Shown here: piece by piece, positions 1 through 13,100 of the stretch
Layout: the number at the start of each line of letters is the position of its first letter
How positions within the stretch are numbered: position 1 is the stretch's first letter
Assembly (NCBI GenBank): GCA_040954595.2
Contig: CM082582.2
Location: 6,634,001-6,698,000, forward strand
Direction: 5' to 3'
DNA: 64,000 nucleotides
Source: Balanoglossus misakiensis
Taxonomy: Eukaryota > Hemichordata
Program-made: the position numbers and the translations under genes
Notes under the pieces: model-generated
What the model was told of the DNA's origin: nothing
What the model saw: only the letters and a program-made list of their open reading frames with translations
Databases searched by the model: none

Positions 1-2958
1 TAATCAATGTTTTATATATCCCAAGCTAATCTTTGAGATCTGGTACTTCACAATAACACATATATGTACATGTATGCATGTCAAATATGGGACGAGGGGT
101 TCTTTGCAAGAAGCGGCCACTCCAAGACTGGTGGAAAAGATCAGAGAAACTTGGATCCCAAACTGGGAGAGGATAACGAAGAGATGAAAAACAGATGCGT
201 GGATCCCCCTCCCGTCCCCCAAACTCTGACAAAAACAGTTACCCCAGATTCTCTATCGTAAAGTACCTTCACTGAAGTAATAAACCACCATTCACAACAC
301 ACCACGCTATACAAGCACTCTTGAGGAGTGGTGTACACTCCAGTGAATTTATCTTTCTCATAAATCTCGCCAAGATTTAGTATCAATTGGTCCTCCTTTC
401 CGGCGACCAAAATTGACTTGTAGTAGTACATGTGGGAGTTGCCAGCACGTGGGTAACCTGTCATTTACAGGTAAAACTGCAGAGACATCAAAAACCTCTT
501 TCTAATCATCCCTTTTTTTGCCTCCTGCCCTGGGGTGACCGGGCAATCTGTACGCAGAGCGTGGGTGCATGCATCCCCCACCCTGAAGATAAACGATATT
601 CTGCATTCTATATATATACAGAACAGTACTGATGAAAATTAACAACAGTCGTACCTGGACCGGTGTGATTTCAATGCAAGAATTGCGTGCAAGACAAAAA
701 AAAAACCGAGAGTAAATTTAGATGGATTGTGTGTACCTGGTGTGTGTCAGCCACTCAATGCACTGAGGCAGACGCCAATATATTTCTCTTGGCTGTGTGA
801 GTTATCTGTCGAAATCAATCCTTCTTTCCTGTACTCTGTATACGAATGTTCATGTATCATTTTAATTTGTGGGATGCTGTACACGTGGGTTTCTGGCGAT
901 GGCTGCAGGGACATTGCTCACTGCAGTCACACTGTCTCTTAGTGAAGTGGAATTTTGCATTCACACAAAAAAAAAGAGTACCAAAGTTGCTATGAGTTAA
1001 AAATTTGAAATTATCACACATGAAGAATCATGAAAATACAAAAAAGAATTTATGTATTACTGTAACTAGTTGGAGGGTGGGGTGGGACAGGGCAGGTAGG
1101 TTTGAATCCTCTACACAAGAATAGGATGGAATCATGGTCTTTGGAAGGTTGGGGATATGACCGACCCAATCAATACACAAAGTTGCTGAGTACTTAAGTT
1201 GGTAGTGTGTTGAAAGTTTGTCTCTTAACAGAAAGTTTGAAACTGATGCAATACTAGTCAATGATTATTACGCATAACAAGCAAATGGGTACTGGAATTT
1301 CAGATCTTGAGCAAAAATGAGCAAAATATGCTGTGCATATTAAATTTACGCATTTCATCATCAATGCACATCTAGTTTGCTGACACTGCTGAATGCTGGG
1401 TAATTTGGCAGAAATCAAAAGTATCCCACAAAAACTGCTCCTTCTCTCTCTGATGACATACACTCACAAACAGCCTCTGGGGGATTTATACGAGAAGAAA
1501 AATTTCATCTCCCAGAATATCAATTTTTAAGCACAGCCCTGTGACAACGCCGACTGCAAGCTATGAAATTGGGATTAAAAGTCAAGTAATTGGATTACAC
1601 GAATACAAGTCATAATTCAATTAGTTTTGACAGAAATGAGCAGTGGATACCCCTCTGGGAAACGACACTGTTACGAAGGTTACGGCGTACCAAATACGTC
1701 ATTTTTATAGTACAGATATGTCACTTCCAATCAGGTGAAGTATCTGCCGGTAAAATCTGCAATGAAAGACGGAGTTCACGATATCAAGTGGACGTGAATG
1801 GACATTCATTTACTTCCATTCATATGCATATGGTCCGCGGTACGAAAAAAACCCATACCTCGACTCGTCACTGCCGTAAAATTAACATTTTCATGTATAA
1901 TGGAAGTCATTTTCCTGTTGGTCTATTTTTTCCACAAAACGTTCCATCGCCCTCCTGAATAGCTCTAATCTATCTGTTGGTGTTCATCATCGCGTTGACA
2001 AAAGCCTTCGACTTTTCACACATTCGGTGCGATATTTATCGGCCAAACTGTGATGAAAACTAATTACGCCTATCATAACCAGATCATCACAGATGAAGCA
2101 GTTACGGAACAAAGGTTTAATGGCCTAGGTGGAAGTGTCTTAATAAAAAAATACCAGCACACAATTTTCATCAAAATGGCAGTCCTTTTTTTTACGAGAC
2201 CTTCAGGCTATGACGAAGTGCTTTTCCCAATTGGAGGAACCAATTAATAATTCAACGAATTCAGGCACTGAGGAATTATAAGTGTACCGTACTCATATTT
2301 CTTCTTTTGTTGCGGCAGGCGACATTGTCCGAAATTGTAAAAAGGTTGATAAAAAACTGTTTCCCGGTTGGTATGGCAACGATACAAACACTATAGCTCT
2401 TTTATGCCCTGTTTTATAGCTTATTGCTTACTTTAGGTGGTGGCACATATGCAAAATACAGTACGTTATTTGAAGTCTTTTTAATTAAGGAGAAACAAAG
2501 TCACTCTTTCAGGTCAAAACAAAATCCATATGGCTGTGATCAGTGATACAAGTTCTGCAATTTTCATTAGAAGCCCATTTTTTACACTCAATTTCCAGGT
2601 AGTTTCATGTTTTATGAGAGAAGTTTCCGCGAAATACAACACTGAGACAATTCATATCATCCACTATGCATGTGCGTTTAGCCTCCGATCTCGTCATAAT
2701 TCTTCCCTTTCATGCAGCGATAAAAATATCTGATGCGTGCTATTTGCATTAAACCGTCATTTGGCGTGGAAAAGTGACCTAAATTTCACAGCTGCCTAGT
2801 GGCACGGGTGGCGACAGAGTTATGGGGGTTGTCCATTCATTGCGTAGATGAATGGGCTCTCCATCAGCGGCAAGCCGTGAATTCCTTCCTTTCCACGCGA
2901 TATTCACATCGATCTAGGTCAAAGGTTGGGAGGAGAACTCGTCTCCCTGTAACAGTTT

Positions 2959-3060
2959 GAACCCTTCCACCCCCCGCCCCCAGTTCCCTCTCTCCAGAGG
3001 TCCAACCTTTGCCATAGAAAACAATGTGTTTGGACTGTACCATGGTGGTGAAAGGGGTAA
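2959..3060 (+). repeat. foldback MITE, copy A
   Basis: The left end reads GAACCCTTCCACC and the right end GGTGGTGAAAGGGGTAA, an imperfect terminal inverted pair. The centre has GAGGTCCAACC and, 20-odd bases on, TTTGGACTG, so the unit can also fold internally. The same order of words occurs at 36,641, 58,479 and, inverted and decayed, at 7,160. Non-coding. Confidence 0.75.
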
Positions 3061-6000
3061 AATAAAAGCTGCCAGCATGGCTCTGGCTGCTATCCGGCAC
3101 GTATCTCATCCCTCGCGAAATATCTGTCTGGGCCGCAAGACAGAAATATCACAGGTGATTGATTCTAAAAGCCTGATGGCTCTTGTATACTCAGCTCCAC
3201 AAACAAAGGGGAGTTAAAAACAGACAGCAAATGAAAATAAGCGACGGCGGTTCTGCAAAATTTATCCTGGCCTTTTCCAAACGACACACAAGTCTGCATC
3301 AGTTACTCGACTGTGAGGAGGACCGGTTGCCATGGCAGCCACCTGCATCCGTAGATTCCAAACTGCCACACATTGGAAAGTTGATATGCAAATGAATACA
3401 TTACACTTTAATTTTCAATTCAGGCAAAAAAAAATTACATTAATATTTTTCCAGTACGTTTGCTGAGTATTTTAGAAATAGGTGTGGTCACACACTAGGC
3501 AAACTATTGTGGTTTAATTTAATTATATCAAGCTGTAGCCACATTTAGGCATGCAAACTAACTAGACACAGATAGCTGTCTACGGTACCTGCATAAAATC
3601 TCTGATACCATCCACCCAGAAAGCACGATTCCCAAGTCTACAACGAAAGAAATAATTTTTTTCTCAAATTTTAACATTTTTTTCTCCACAATGGAATTTC
3701 ACCTGAATTTAAACGGACCCACCTGACTACCACAGAGGGCCTGGGTGGCTAAAAAAGCATGTGGCTTATGTTAAGTGTCTATTCAAGATATCTGTAATGA
3801 TCCTGTGGTATTTCTAGACAATTAGACACCACCCTACTTCAGGTTGACAGAGTAGCGTTGCCGCCACGAAAATTTATACACCTCGGTCGCCATTGTCAAA
3901 ATCTGATAGCATCAAATATCCTGTCCACAGAGAACACCCCTACTTCGGAGACAATGGCCGAGTAACCTTGAACTGAGAGGTTCAGGGGAGGGGACCGCCA
4001 GCAATTTTCGCTTAATTTTGTGTACCTGGGGGACAATTTATCACAATTATCTATAAAAGGAACTCCATTTCAGAAAGCGTGGCAGGTCGTAAAAATTTCT
4101 TTGGCGTACACGGTATGTGTTGTCAAAAGTTAACTGGGTCATGAACAAGCTGCAGAATGCTGGTGTGTTGAGTCTAGGCAAGCAAGCAAACAAAACAAGA
4201 AGTTCAATTTCGACACAAGTGTACAACCAACCAGGTGAACATATTGACACACGTGCATCATACCAATTTCTAACCTTCGACTTTTGGTTATAAGTTTAAT
4301 GTCCTCTGCGCCAATATAATCTCTAAAATATTTTTCACGCAACAGTTACACCAAATTAAGCTGTGCTTTAAATACAAAGAAATTCTTCAGTTTCAGAAAT
4401 TAATGTTTGCTTATGTGTAAATTGCTGGACTAAACATATATGATGGAGCAATCCGAACGTACTTTACCCAGTTTATGCACACTGTATCAATTTGATTATT
4501 GGTCATAAATTTTACACACAAAAAAATCCAGCTGCAAAATATTTTGGCGATGATTACATTCTGAAGCCATTAGTATTAAGTAGCCCGTACTTCTGCAGAC
4601 GTAATTTCGGAAAACACTGAAAATTTAATAACATCTAATCGAAGACCCGAGGACATGATACACGACAAGCTCGTGGAATCTGTCCGCAACTCATTTTCAA
4701 TCTCTGTTTCTTGATTATTGCTTGAGAGGATTGGAAAACTTGACCTGCTAACCCCACAGATTCATCATTGATGAAATTTCATCATCTACTTGGAGCCTGC
4801 AAAACCTCGAACAGTCTGTTATCAGTCGGGTGCTGGGGATGCCATTTCCCATTCGGCTAGATGTTATATGGCAAAACTGCTCATTTTAAGGGAAAGGCAC
4901 CTGATATTGTCACATTAGGAAAACACACTCATAAATCTCAAAAGTTTTTTTTTTATGGTCCATGTTAAGAGTAAGTAGTTTTTTTCCTCAAAATCAATCG
5001 CTACGAAGGATTTTTCAACCCAAAAGACTACATCTTACTTGTAGTGATTAACGACCAGACGAATATTACCATTTTCGCCCATTTTTTTAGTAGTGCACTG
5101 GTTTTGTGAAGATGCTACCAGGTGTCGATGTCATTCGAAAGATGTTCACTAGAGCATTGTGAGGAAACAATTCATACATTTGACATTTACGTGAAACCCG
5201 AACCACTGATGCAGCTCTTAAGTTCTTACCTGTTACCGTGGTGATATATACTTCTGGCCCACTGCACTCAGAAAATCCCATGGGCTTTTACGAAAAAAGG
5301 ATTACACACGCTTTAAAAATTGATAGCTTCCCTATGACTGCAAATCACCGAGTGAAATTAAGGAGCGCATTAAAAAAAATCCCCTGTTTGTAATTGCCCG
5401 ACTGGTTTTCTCGGCACACATCAAAATTGAAATTCAACAGTTAGATTCAGCGGATCTTTCCTAAGCTACAGGTTTTAAGTTTATAAATATCCCCTGTCAA
5501 ATTCACGGATCTCTCCCTAATTCCTGGTCTCCACAGACTTGGGGTAATTTACGGGCTCAGGTAAAGTTGGAGACTTTATCTGAAAGGAAGATTTACACTC
5601 GCTGTCAGACTTGTAGATTTGAAAGTGGATTTATACTTTCCTTGGGGGTAACCGATCACTGATGCAGATACAAGTCGGCGATGTGCGAGGGAAAACTTGC
5701 ACACTTGACTATTTTTAGAGCTCAGTTTTTATTGGCTGCGTCGTTTGAAAAGCAAATACAAAACGGGACAGGATATTATTATCTGGTCTGATGGCCATCT
5801 TCAGTGCCTACAGCTTTGTAGCACATCACGGATCGATCACCGCCGTAATTAGTCACAAACCTGTACTAAACTCGCGGGTCATAAAGTCAACTCGGGACAA
5901 TTTATATGTTTGGTTTTTGTGCCGATACTACGCACTGGTGCGTTTCTAGCTCTCGCCGGTTACCGTGGTGATGCCCGCTGCCTATTAATTGACCCTTTAG

Positions 6001-7159
6001 AAACCGCCGGGGCCTTTTCAAAAGAGTGACAAGTGTTTTCAGGCAGTTTGGCGCAGATATCCTCTCAGATTCATCCGTCGCTTGGATTTTGGAAAATGTG
6101 CCGAGCACAGGGTTGTGCGTGTGTTGTACCGCGTGGGGCAGTGTCCTCAAAACGTGTCTAGAGATAAAAGGCGCCTCTTGATGTGTTTGTATATTTGACA
6201 GAGAGGGAATTCTGACATTCACATACAGGTGTTCCGTCTCCCTGGCAGCAGATTTGACAAGTTCTTCTGCAGATGCAATAAACCATTTTGTGCTGTTTGT
6301 TCCAAATAAAACTTGTCAGTTATTGTTAGAATACGAGTGCAGCAAATTTCTTCCACAAAAATAACAATTATACTATCTGACATACTGTAAGAACTTGGCT
6401 TACACCTGACCATTTTTTTCATATGTAATTTCGGTCGGCCATGGAGACTTTCTGAAAGCAGGCTTCTGATTGGTCGCTCGAATGCAGTGGACCGACATTC
6501 TCACCCGATCAGCCAATCAGATCAGCTTTCACTGTGCCAGCCACTTGCGACCAAATGAAATGCCCACAAATATTACAGTTATGAAGTGTAACAGTATACA
6601 TTCTGGAGCCCTGGGTGGTGCCTTGATTGACACCTGTAGTTTGAAATTTAGTGCAAGGTCACGGACGTTTGCCAACCCTGCTTTTGTATCTCTCCCCAGC
6701 AACTGTGGCCAAGGATTGATATGTCACAGCACCACGAACAAACTCATCATGCTGGTACGATTAATGAACTCGCAAATACCAATGTTAGTGATACTAACCA
6801 TTTTAAACAAGTGTCGTTGCATGTGCAGTCGTATTTGATCGCCTGTTTCAAACTATGTCAGTCGGCTATGCAAACTGTTCTACTTTTCTACACCAATGTG
6901 TCTCTGCCTTAGGAAACCACTATACTGTTGATAATTATTGTACGACGGCATTGAAGAACGGATGTTGATATTCTGAAACTATTGGCCTGCCCAAAGTTCA
7001 CTGAACTAGCTATGGGTGCTGTACATGTGTATATAAAGTGGTGATGCAGAAATCCTATTCAGACCCCTTAGTTGTAGCAGATCTTTTATTTTTGCAGTTC
7101 CAACTCATGGTTTTATTTTCCGCTATAAAACTGCAAATAGGAACCTTGTTCCACTTCAA

Positions 7160-7260
7160 TCTTTTTCACCCGTTCACCAACATGGTTTGGTCCAAATCCA
7201 CTGCTTTCTATGACAAAGCTGGACCTCTATATAGGGAAATGGGGATGAAATTTAGGGTCT
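7160..7260 (-). repeat. foldback MITE, copy B (degenerate, inverted)
   Basis: Read on the minus strand this stretch follows the same word order as the other three copies: GGTCCAGC, then a CATAGAAAGCAGTGG core, then TTTGGACCAAACCATG and a GGTGAACGGG end. The outer ends are decayed, which suggests an older insertion. Confidence 0.55.
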
Positions 7261-8168
7261 ATTAAATACAGCGTTAAACTTTGCAAAGATACCCTATGGA
7301 GGGCTGTAGATCATTGTTGGATTGTCACACCACACACAGGATGACGCCAATCGGCAGCAATTACACGCTTAATGAAGTCACTGCTGGGAATTGCAGTCGG
7401 GACCAGATTAGCCGAGGTCCTTGAGTGTTTTCTATTCAAACCAATCTGACATTGTCACTTTTCAATTTCCGCTGACAGTTACCACTGCGTCCAACATTGA
7501 CAGGTGCGGGTAATTGGCAGGCAGCGTTTGGGGGTATTGCGCAAAATAACATGTCATTAATAGAATCAAAAGAACGAGTCCCGTCAGCAAATTTCCCTCC
7601 CCTGTGTTTTTGCTTGAACTAAACTTGGTTTGTGAGGTTCAGAACGGTGGACACAGTCCAAGAAAATCATCGGAGACGGTGATATGGACGAACAGATGTT
7701 CCGAATCCTTTTTCCTAAACATCTTTTAGTTTACTCTTCTTCGAAGGTTAAATGCTGTCTTTACGCCAGACTGACAGGCAACCGCTTGACGGACACTGGA
7801 CGAGGCCAACGGACCCGCAGCACTCCCCCGACTTCATCAGTCAGTCAACAACTGCGTGACTTGACATTATTAATAATGCCAGATAAGCCCGGAAAAAGCA
7901 CAAGTTGATCGGGATCAGTCCCTCTCTCTGTGTTGGGCGGGCTTTGTCGACAATCGCGTGTCAATCCCCGGGCGAAGCTCTCTCACAATGCGGCCGAATT
8001 AACGATCGCGATTGTGGAGCCTCGCAACCGAACAGGTTAATGACACCTGGCAGCAGGTAGTAAAACCCGGAGTTATTTCTGTCCATCTGACAGAATGAAC
8101 CGAGTTATTGTCAAGAGAAGGGGGGCAATTTTTAGCCGCAGGGGCAACAAAGGGTTATGCAAAAGTGG

Positions 8169-8193
8169 TCTTCTTCTTCTTCTTCTTCTTCTC
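8169..8193 (+). repeat. (TTC)n microsatellite
   Basis: About eight uninterrupted TTC units are seen directly. No gene is visible around it. Confidence 0.85.
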
Positions 8194-8245
8194 CGGGTTT
8201 GTGAACTGAAGTCGTGTGAAAAAGTCACCCGCACCTCCCCCACTC

Positions 8246-8264
8246 ACGGACGGACGGACGGACG
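8246..8264 (+). repeat. (ACGG)n short tandem repeat
   Basis: Four to five ACGG units in a row, about 55 bases after the TTC tract. Confidence 0.8.
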
Positions 8265-9950
8265 TGCGGGTCCGAGATTTTAACCGTGTGAAAAGTCACA
8301 CCTGGAACCCGATCGCTGATCCCGCACTCTCACTTCTAATTCCCTGGAAGAATGTTACAATTGCCAGTTGCCACAAAAAAAAAAAAAAAACGGGATATTA
8401 CCCACCATTCAGGGATTAGTGTTCCGGGCCGGGGCTTTGGCAGCAACACGGGGCTCATTGTTACGCCAAACGGCCACCAGATCCTTTAATGACTTGTCCT
8501 GCTTGTTTTGCGAATGTAACAGCATTCCTGGGCATCGCAACAGGTGTGCGTGTGTGTGCGTGTGAAAGCGCAATCAAGGTTTGATTTCCGTCGGGGGAGA
8601 GAAAGGCACTTCTTGTCAAATATTAACTGTGATTCGGGAGTGTATCTCAAGATTTTACAACCAAATTGTACATACATGTACGGCCTTCGACTGGTGCTGT
8701 AAACACCACAGAAGAAGAGATTTACTAAGAAGTATAAACATAACAATTACATCAATAAATGATGAGGGCTACTTGTTGGAATTTTTTTCTTGGTCAAAGT
8801 AAACTAACAGGCATGTACTTCATGTTTCACTGTACTCAACAATCAATGATGTTGCTAGTGGCAAACACCGAATGAAATGTCACAACACAAGATTATCCCC
8901 GTTCTGTCTGTCATGGGCTGTGATCCAATGAGTGACAAGTTTATATGTGCCTCCGCAACCTGAGAAATTGGCTCCACCAGACCAGTGACCACTGAAATGA
9001 CTTCCCTGTTTTACAACCATACTTGTCTTTTTCTAACGCCAGTGCTGAACAAAGAACTTCATTGTGCCTTACGTTATGCAATATTGTCTTCTTGATGTGT
9101 TGAGAGAAAAAAGCCTGAGGTTAAAGACCGCTGCACGTCACTGTATATTGTTACCTGCACAGGATATAACCACAGCATGTGTAAACTGACAAAAAAGCGT
9201 CGTTAATACCAAACGTGATTTTTCATGACTCAACTAGCCTAAAATTGAGGCATGATAATTTCAATTTCAAGGATGCTAAGCAGAAATTTGTTGTCAGCTG
9301 ATGTTTTTAGTAATAATAACCAAAAATGTCACTTACACACTTTTTTATAAATGCTCAAATAACCTGTCATAATAGTAAAATTATCATTCCATTCTCGTTA
9401 TTTTTAAATGCCATGTTGTAGTCTGGTTTGGTTTCATTGAATTCGAACTCTGACATTTCACAATGCCTACTCATCAGGTTAATAGCCTGGTACCATTAAT
9501 CCTTCAGCTAATATCTGATGGTTCATATTGTTCATGTCACAATTTTTTTTTCAGGGGCTTAGCAGCTCCGGGTGCCCACAATTTGGATGTATTTGCCGGT
9601 GATCCATGCGACATTGATTCACAGGCCTTGACTGTATCTTGCCACGTTTTCCATCATAATTGACACTTCATCATAATTTGTCTGGAATGAGATTCCCTAT
9701 TTTTTACTCAAAAGTTCCTGTGAATTGAATTTAGACTCGGATTTCGGAAGACAGGAAAGAATCATAGGCGACTGTACTCAGCATCAAAAGCGTATGAATG
9801 AAATTCAATGCTGAATGACATCTATTCTTCAAACATTCTCTTGATGTGCGTCGATCTGTGATGAGAAGTCAGTGTGTCTTCACTGCGTAGCCAGGAAACC
9901 ATTACATGTACATCCTTTTCTACTCTCACTTCCTGTTTGCCCCGGGCACA

Positions 9951-10196
9951 AATCCATACTCCACACATAATATTCTCCATTGAAAATTACTGGACCAGTT
10001 TTAAACATTTCAGTTTGAACAATATAGCACGTTAACTGGTGCAGTAATTATCATGTGATTAAAATCCATACTCAACACATTTCACCTCTTACAAAATATA
10101 TTCTAAATTTACGGGACCAGTTTTTAATAATTTGGTTCAAACATTATAACACGTTTACTGGTGCAGTATTATATTTGATCACATGATTCAAATCAT
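9951..10196 (+). repeat. diverged tandem duplication of about 120 bp
   Basis: Copy 1 (about 9,951-10,062) and copy 2 (about 10,063-10,196) share the same series of words: AATCCATACTC.ACACAT, then TTAC.GGACCAGTTTT, then CAGTTTGAAC or TTGGTTCAAAC, then ACTGGTGCAGTA, then CATG.GATT. Each copy also carries a weak inverted pair (GGACCAGTTTTAA versus TTAACTGGTGC). Non-coding; the origin could be a decayed transposon or simple duplication. Confidence 0.7.
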
Positions 10197-13100
10197 ACAC
10201 GAATATTGCTTTTTGTGTTGAAAGAATTCACCCAATATTCTAAATCCTTTTACAGTGTGATATTGATTGGTGCAGCTATGAAAATTGGATATTCCATTGT
10301 GTCGTTTTTGAGCTCCAAGTTTCGAGTTTTGATTAAAAGTACACGTAGCTGAATGGTTGATAGAGAAGGTTGAAATCTCTTGCCAGACTCTCGTCAAAAA
10401 CTACACAAAACAGCTTCAGTCTGCAAACCGTCCCAACATTCAAAATTTGACTCTCTCAAGTCTTGTGGAGAGGACTGATCTCTCTCAACAAGACTGGTGT
10501 CTTTGCACACACACTACCTCAAAGCACAGCATTTTTTTCTTCTGTGACTAGTGTGGTCTCGAAGTGAAGATCTTGTGCAACATCTATTTTGGATACAACC
10601 GGTTGATCAATACTAATCCTGGCTGAAGGCCACACAAGGACCTTGTCTCATTCAGAGTTGACGGACAGATGAGCCACTTTCGTAATCCATCCATTCGGAT
10701 TCCAAGGACAATACGGGCACCAGTTGGTCTTGATATAATTTCTGTTGTTCCTGAACGTGTTTAAAAAAAGCCACCGACTGATGATGGAAACAACAGCTGG
10801 ATATGAACTACCAAGGCATCGCACTGCAATTTTGACATAAAAATTGATGGCAACATCATCGCTAGCCCTAATTCAAAGATTATTTTCATCGCTCTGCAGC
10901 TGTTTGTATAAGCTGTTTGTATTACTATGGCGATTTTAGTTTACACCACTATTAATTCAGTGTTTTTACCTCTGTGTGGCATGAATTTTTACTCTCTGTG
11001 CCTGTACTATAATTGTCATATCAAAAACATCTTACCAGAAAAAAAAATGTTTCATAAAACATTATGCCACAAATTTACATGATACTTTACTCAATGAATA
11101 TATCGCACAAAGTAATCAGGCATATATCTGGACTACAAAATCCCTAAAAACATAATATGAAATGTTTCCCCGTCAAAGATGGTTGAAACAGCCTTCAGTT
11201 ACTGAAGCAGAGTATCATATATATCCTAAGTTATCCATCTCCCTATGCGGTAACCGCATGTCAAATTGATAAATGATTCATACAGTATTAAGTGGCTCAG
11301 CTCACAGATTTTGTTTCACTGCCGGTGAAAATTACAGTCTGTCGGAAAAAACAGGACCGAATCCTCCGGAGGGAATACCTGTCTGAGAGAGACAAAATCT
11401 CCCCATCTTCCATTGGCCATAAAATTTCTGGTTAACTGAGATATTATAGACATTCACTTGCAGGGAACAGGGTCATCTGTAGAGCTGTAAATTTAAAAAT
11501 CCATATTTTGACCACACCCAGATAGCAAAAGTATTTCCCATTGTTCAGTATGGGTGTTTTTTCAACAGATACGAAAATAAACACCACACAATCCAAATTT
11601 TCAGAGCCATAAAAACCAACCTTTGGGCTGTTGGAATTAAACCCAGACACGACACAGGAAATTCTGGTCTATTTGGGGGCATATTCCCAATATAGACTAA
11701 ATTGCAAAGCATGGCCTAAGCCTCCTGAACTCACATTGGCACTAAATATAGCTTAGAGAGCGAAACACAACATGGTATCCAAAAAGTGACATTAAGGGCA
11801 TGGTTGCAAAACCTTGATGGAAGGATATGCTGAAGGATGTATCTCCGAATGAAAGGAATTATTAATGCGAACAGACTGAGTTTGCTGGATTCTTGCCACG
11901 TAAAAGTTGCTGACGCAGACTGAAATACTAACGACAAGGTCAAAAACACCTGTCAGTACTAACGCAATATAATATACTTTAATTTAAAGGCCGTTTTCAA
12001 CTCTGCATTGACATGCTATTTTCGTTCACTGCTACCGTTTCCATGGAGATGGTTGGTTGGTTGCCATGGTGAAACTGTGATGAGGTGCGGGCACGAGTAC
12101 CGGTATTGTATTTTCGTCTCAGCACTGGAATGTTTGCAGTGGTCGACAGCATATGGTTCTGGTTTCGGTCGGAGAACGTGTCATGCATTATTTATAAAGT
12201 GGACTCATTTTCTCTCCCTAAAGCTCCACTTCAAACTGTTTTGGTTTTGTTTTGCTTCACCAGAGTGACGCAGAAAGATCTGATTCGCCTCATCTTTGCT
12301 GAAGTCAACTCCAGATTAGCCAGTCATCAACCAAAAGACAATGTATTGTGCTTTGGTGGACATACGGTCCCCAATTACACGTACAGCCCTGTCCACCAGA
12401 CCAGACTGCGCAACAAAATGGAAATTTCCGCTGAAGGTGGCGAGGCGATGATTTTTTCCGCCCCGGCCACACTTGGCTACACATTTTCATCAGTCGCATC
12501 AATTAATCACACCTAGGAGTGGCAAATGAAGACGACACACCCAACCATCATAATAAAAACTTCCCAACACAGAAGTCGATCTCCCCACATCAACAACGCC
12601 AAAAAAAAATGAGACACTGGAGACAAGGAACTCCCAGTAATCCCAATATCAAGGCAACTTGTCTTTTCCCGGAAATTTACGACTGATCCTGGCAAAGCAA
12701 TTAAAGAATCCTGGTACATCTTCTATTCCCAACGCACACAACATTCCTAAACATTAATTTCCATTACAAGTTATGAATAATTTAGAAAGAGTAGACAAAT
12801 TTTAATAACGTATTAGTCTTGAAGGACAAATTTGATGAGAATATTTACACTAGTAATTTATCATAGGCATTAACTTCATGTAAACATATTTAAGATGTAA
12901 AGTACATACCTACACTTTATGGCAATATTAATCCCATTTAGTCTACTACTTCTGTAAATTCAAAATGCATGCTAATAATCTTCTCTCTCATTGGCTGTTG
13001 CCATGGAATTTATGGTGAGTCGGATGCTTCTGGTTGGCTGCAAGCGCCAATGCTAATTAAGACACACAATGTAAGTATGATCAAGCTATATATGATTGGC

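Noticed and set aside
141-464. 107-codon minus-strand frame at the left edge with a partly protein-like stretch (MYYYKSILVAGKEDQ)
   Set aside because: Possible exon ends exist, but no family, no second exon and no start are visible; kept only as a note.
1097-1112. GGTTTGAATCCTC resembling a tRNA T-loop (B box)
   Set aside because: No acceptor stem, A box or anticodon arm can be folded around it.
8486-8746. 86-codon minus-strand frame with Thr/His repeats
   Set aside because: Derived from a TG-rich simple sequence; no supporting signals.
12085-12516. 143-codon open frame in the left tract
   Set aside because: Begins at GTG, has no domain, no splice partner and ordinary base composition; length is within chance for 64 kb in six frames.
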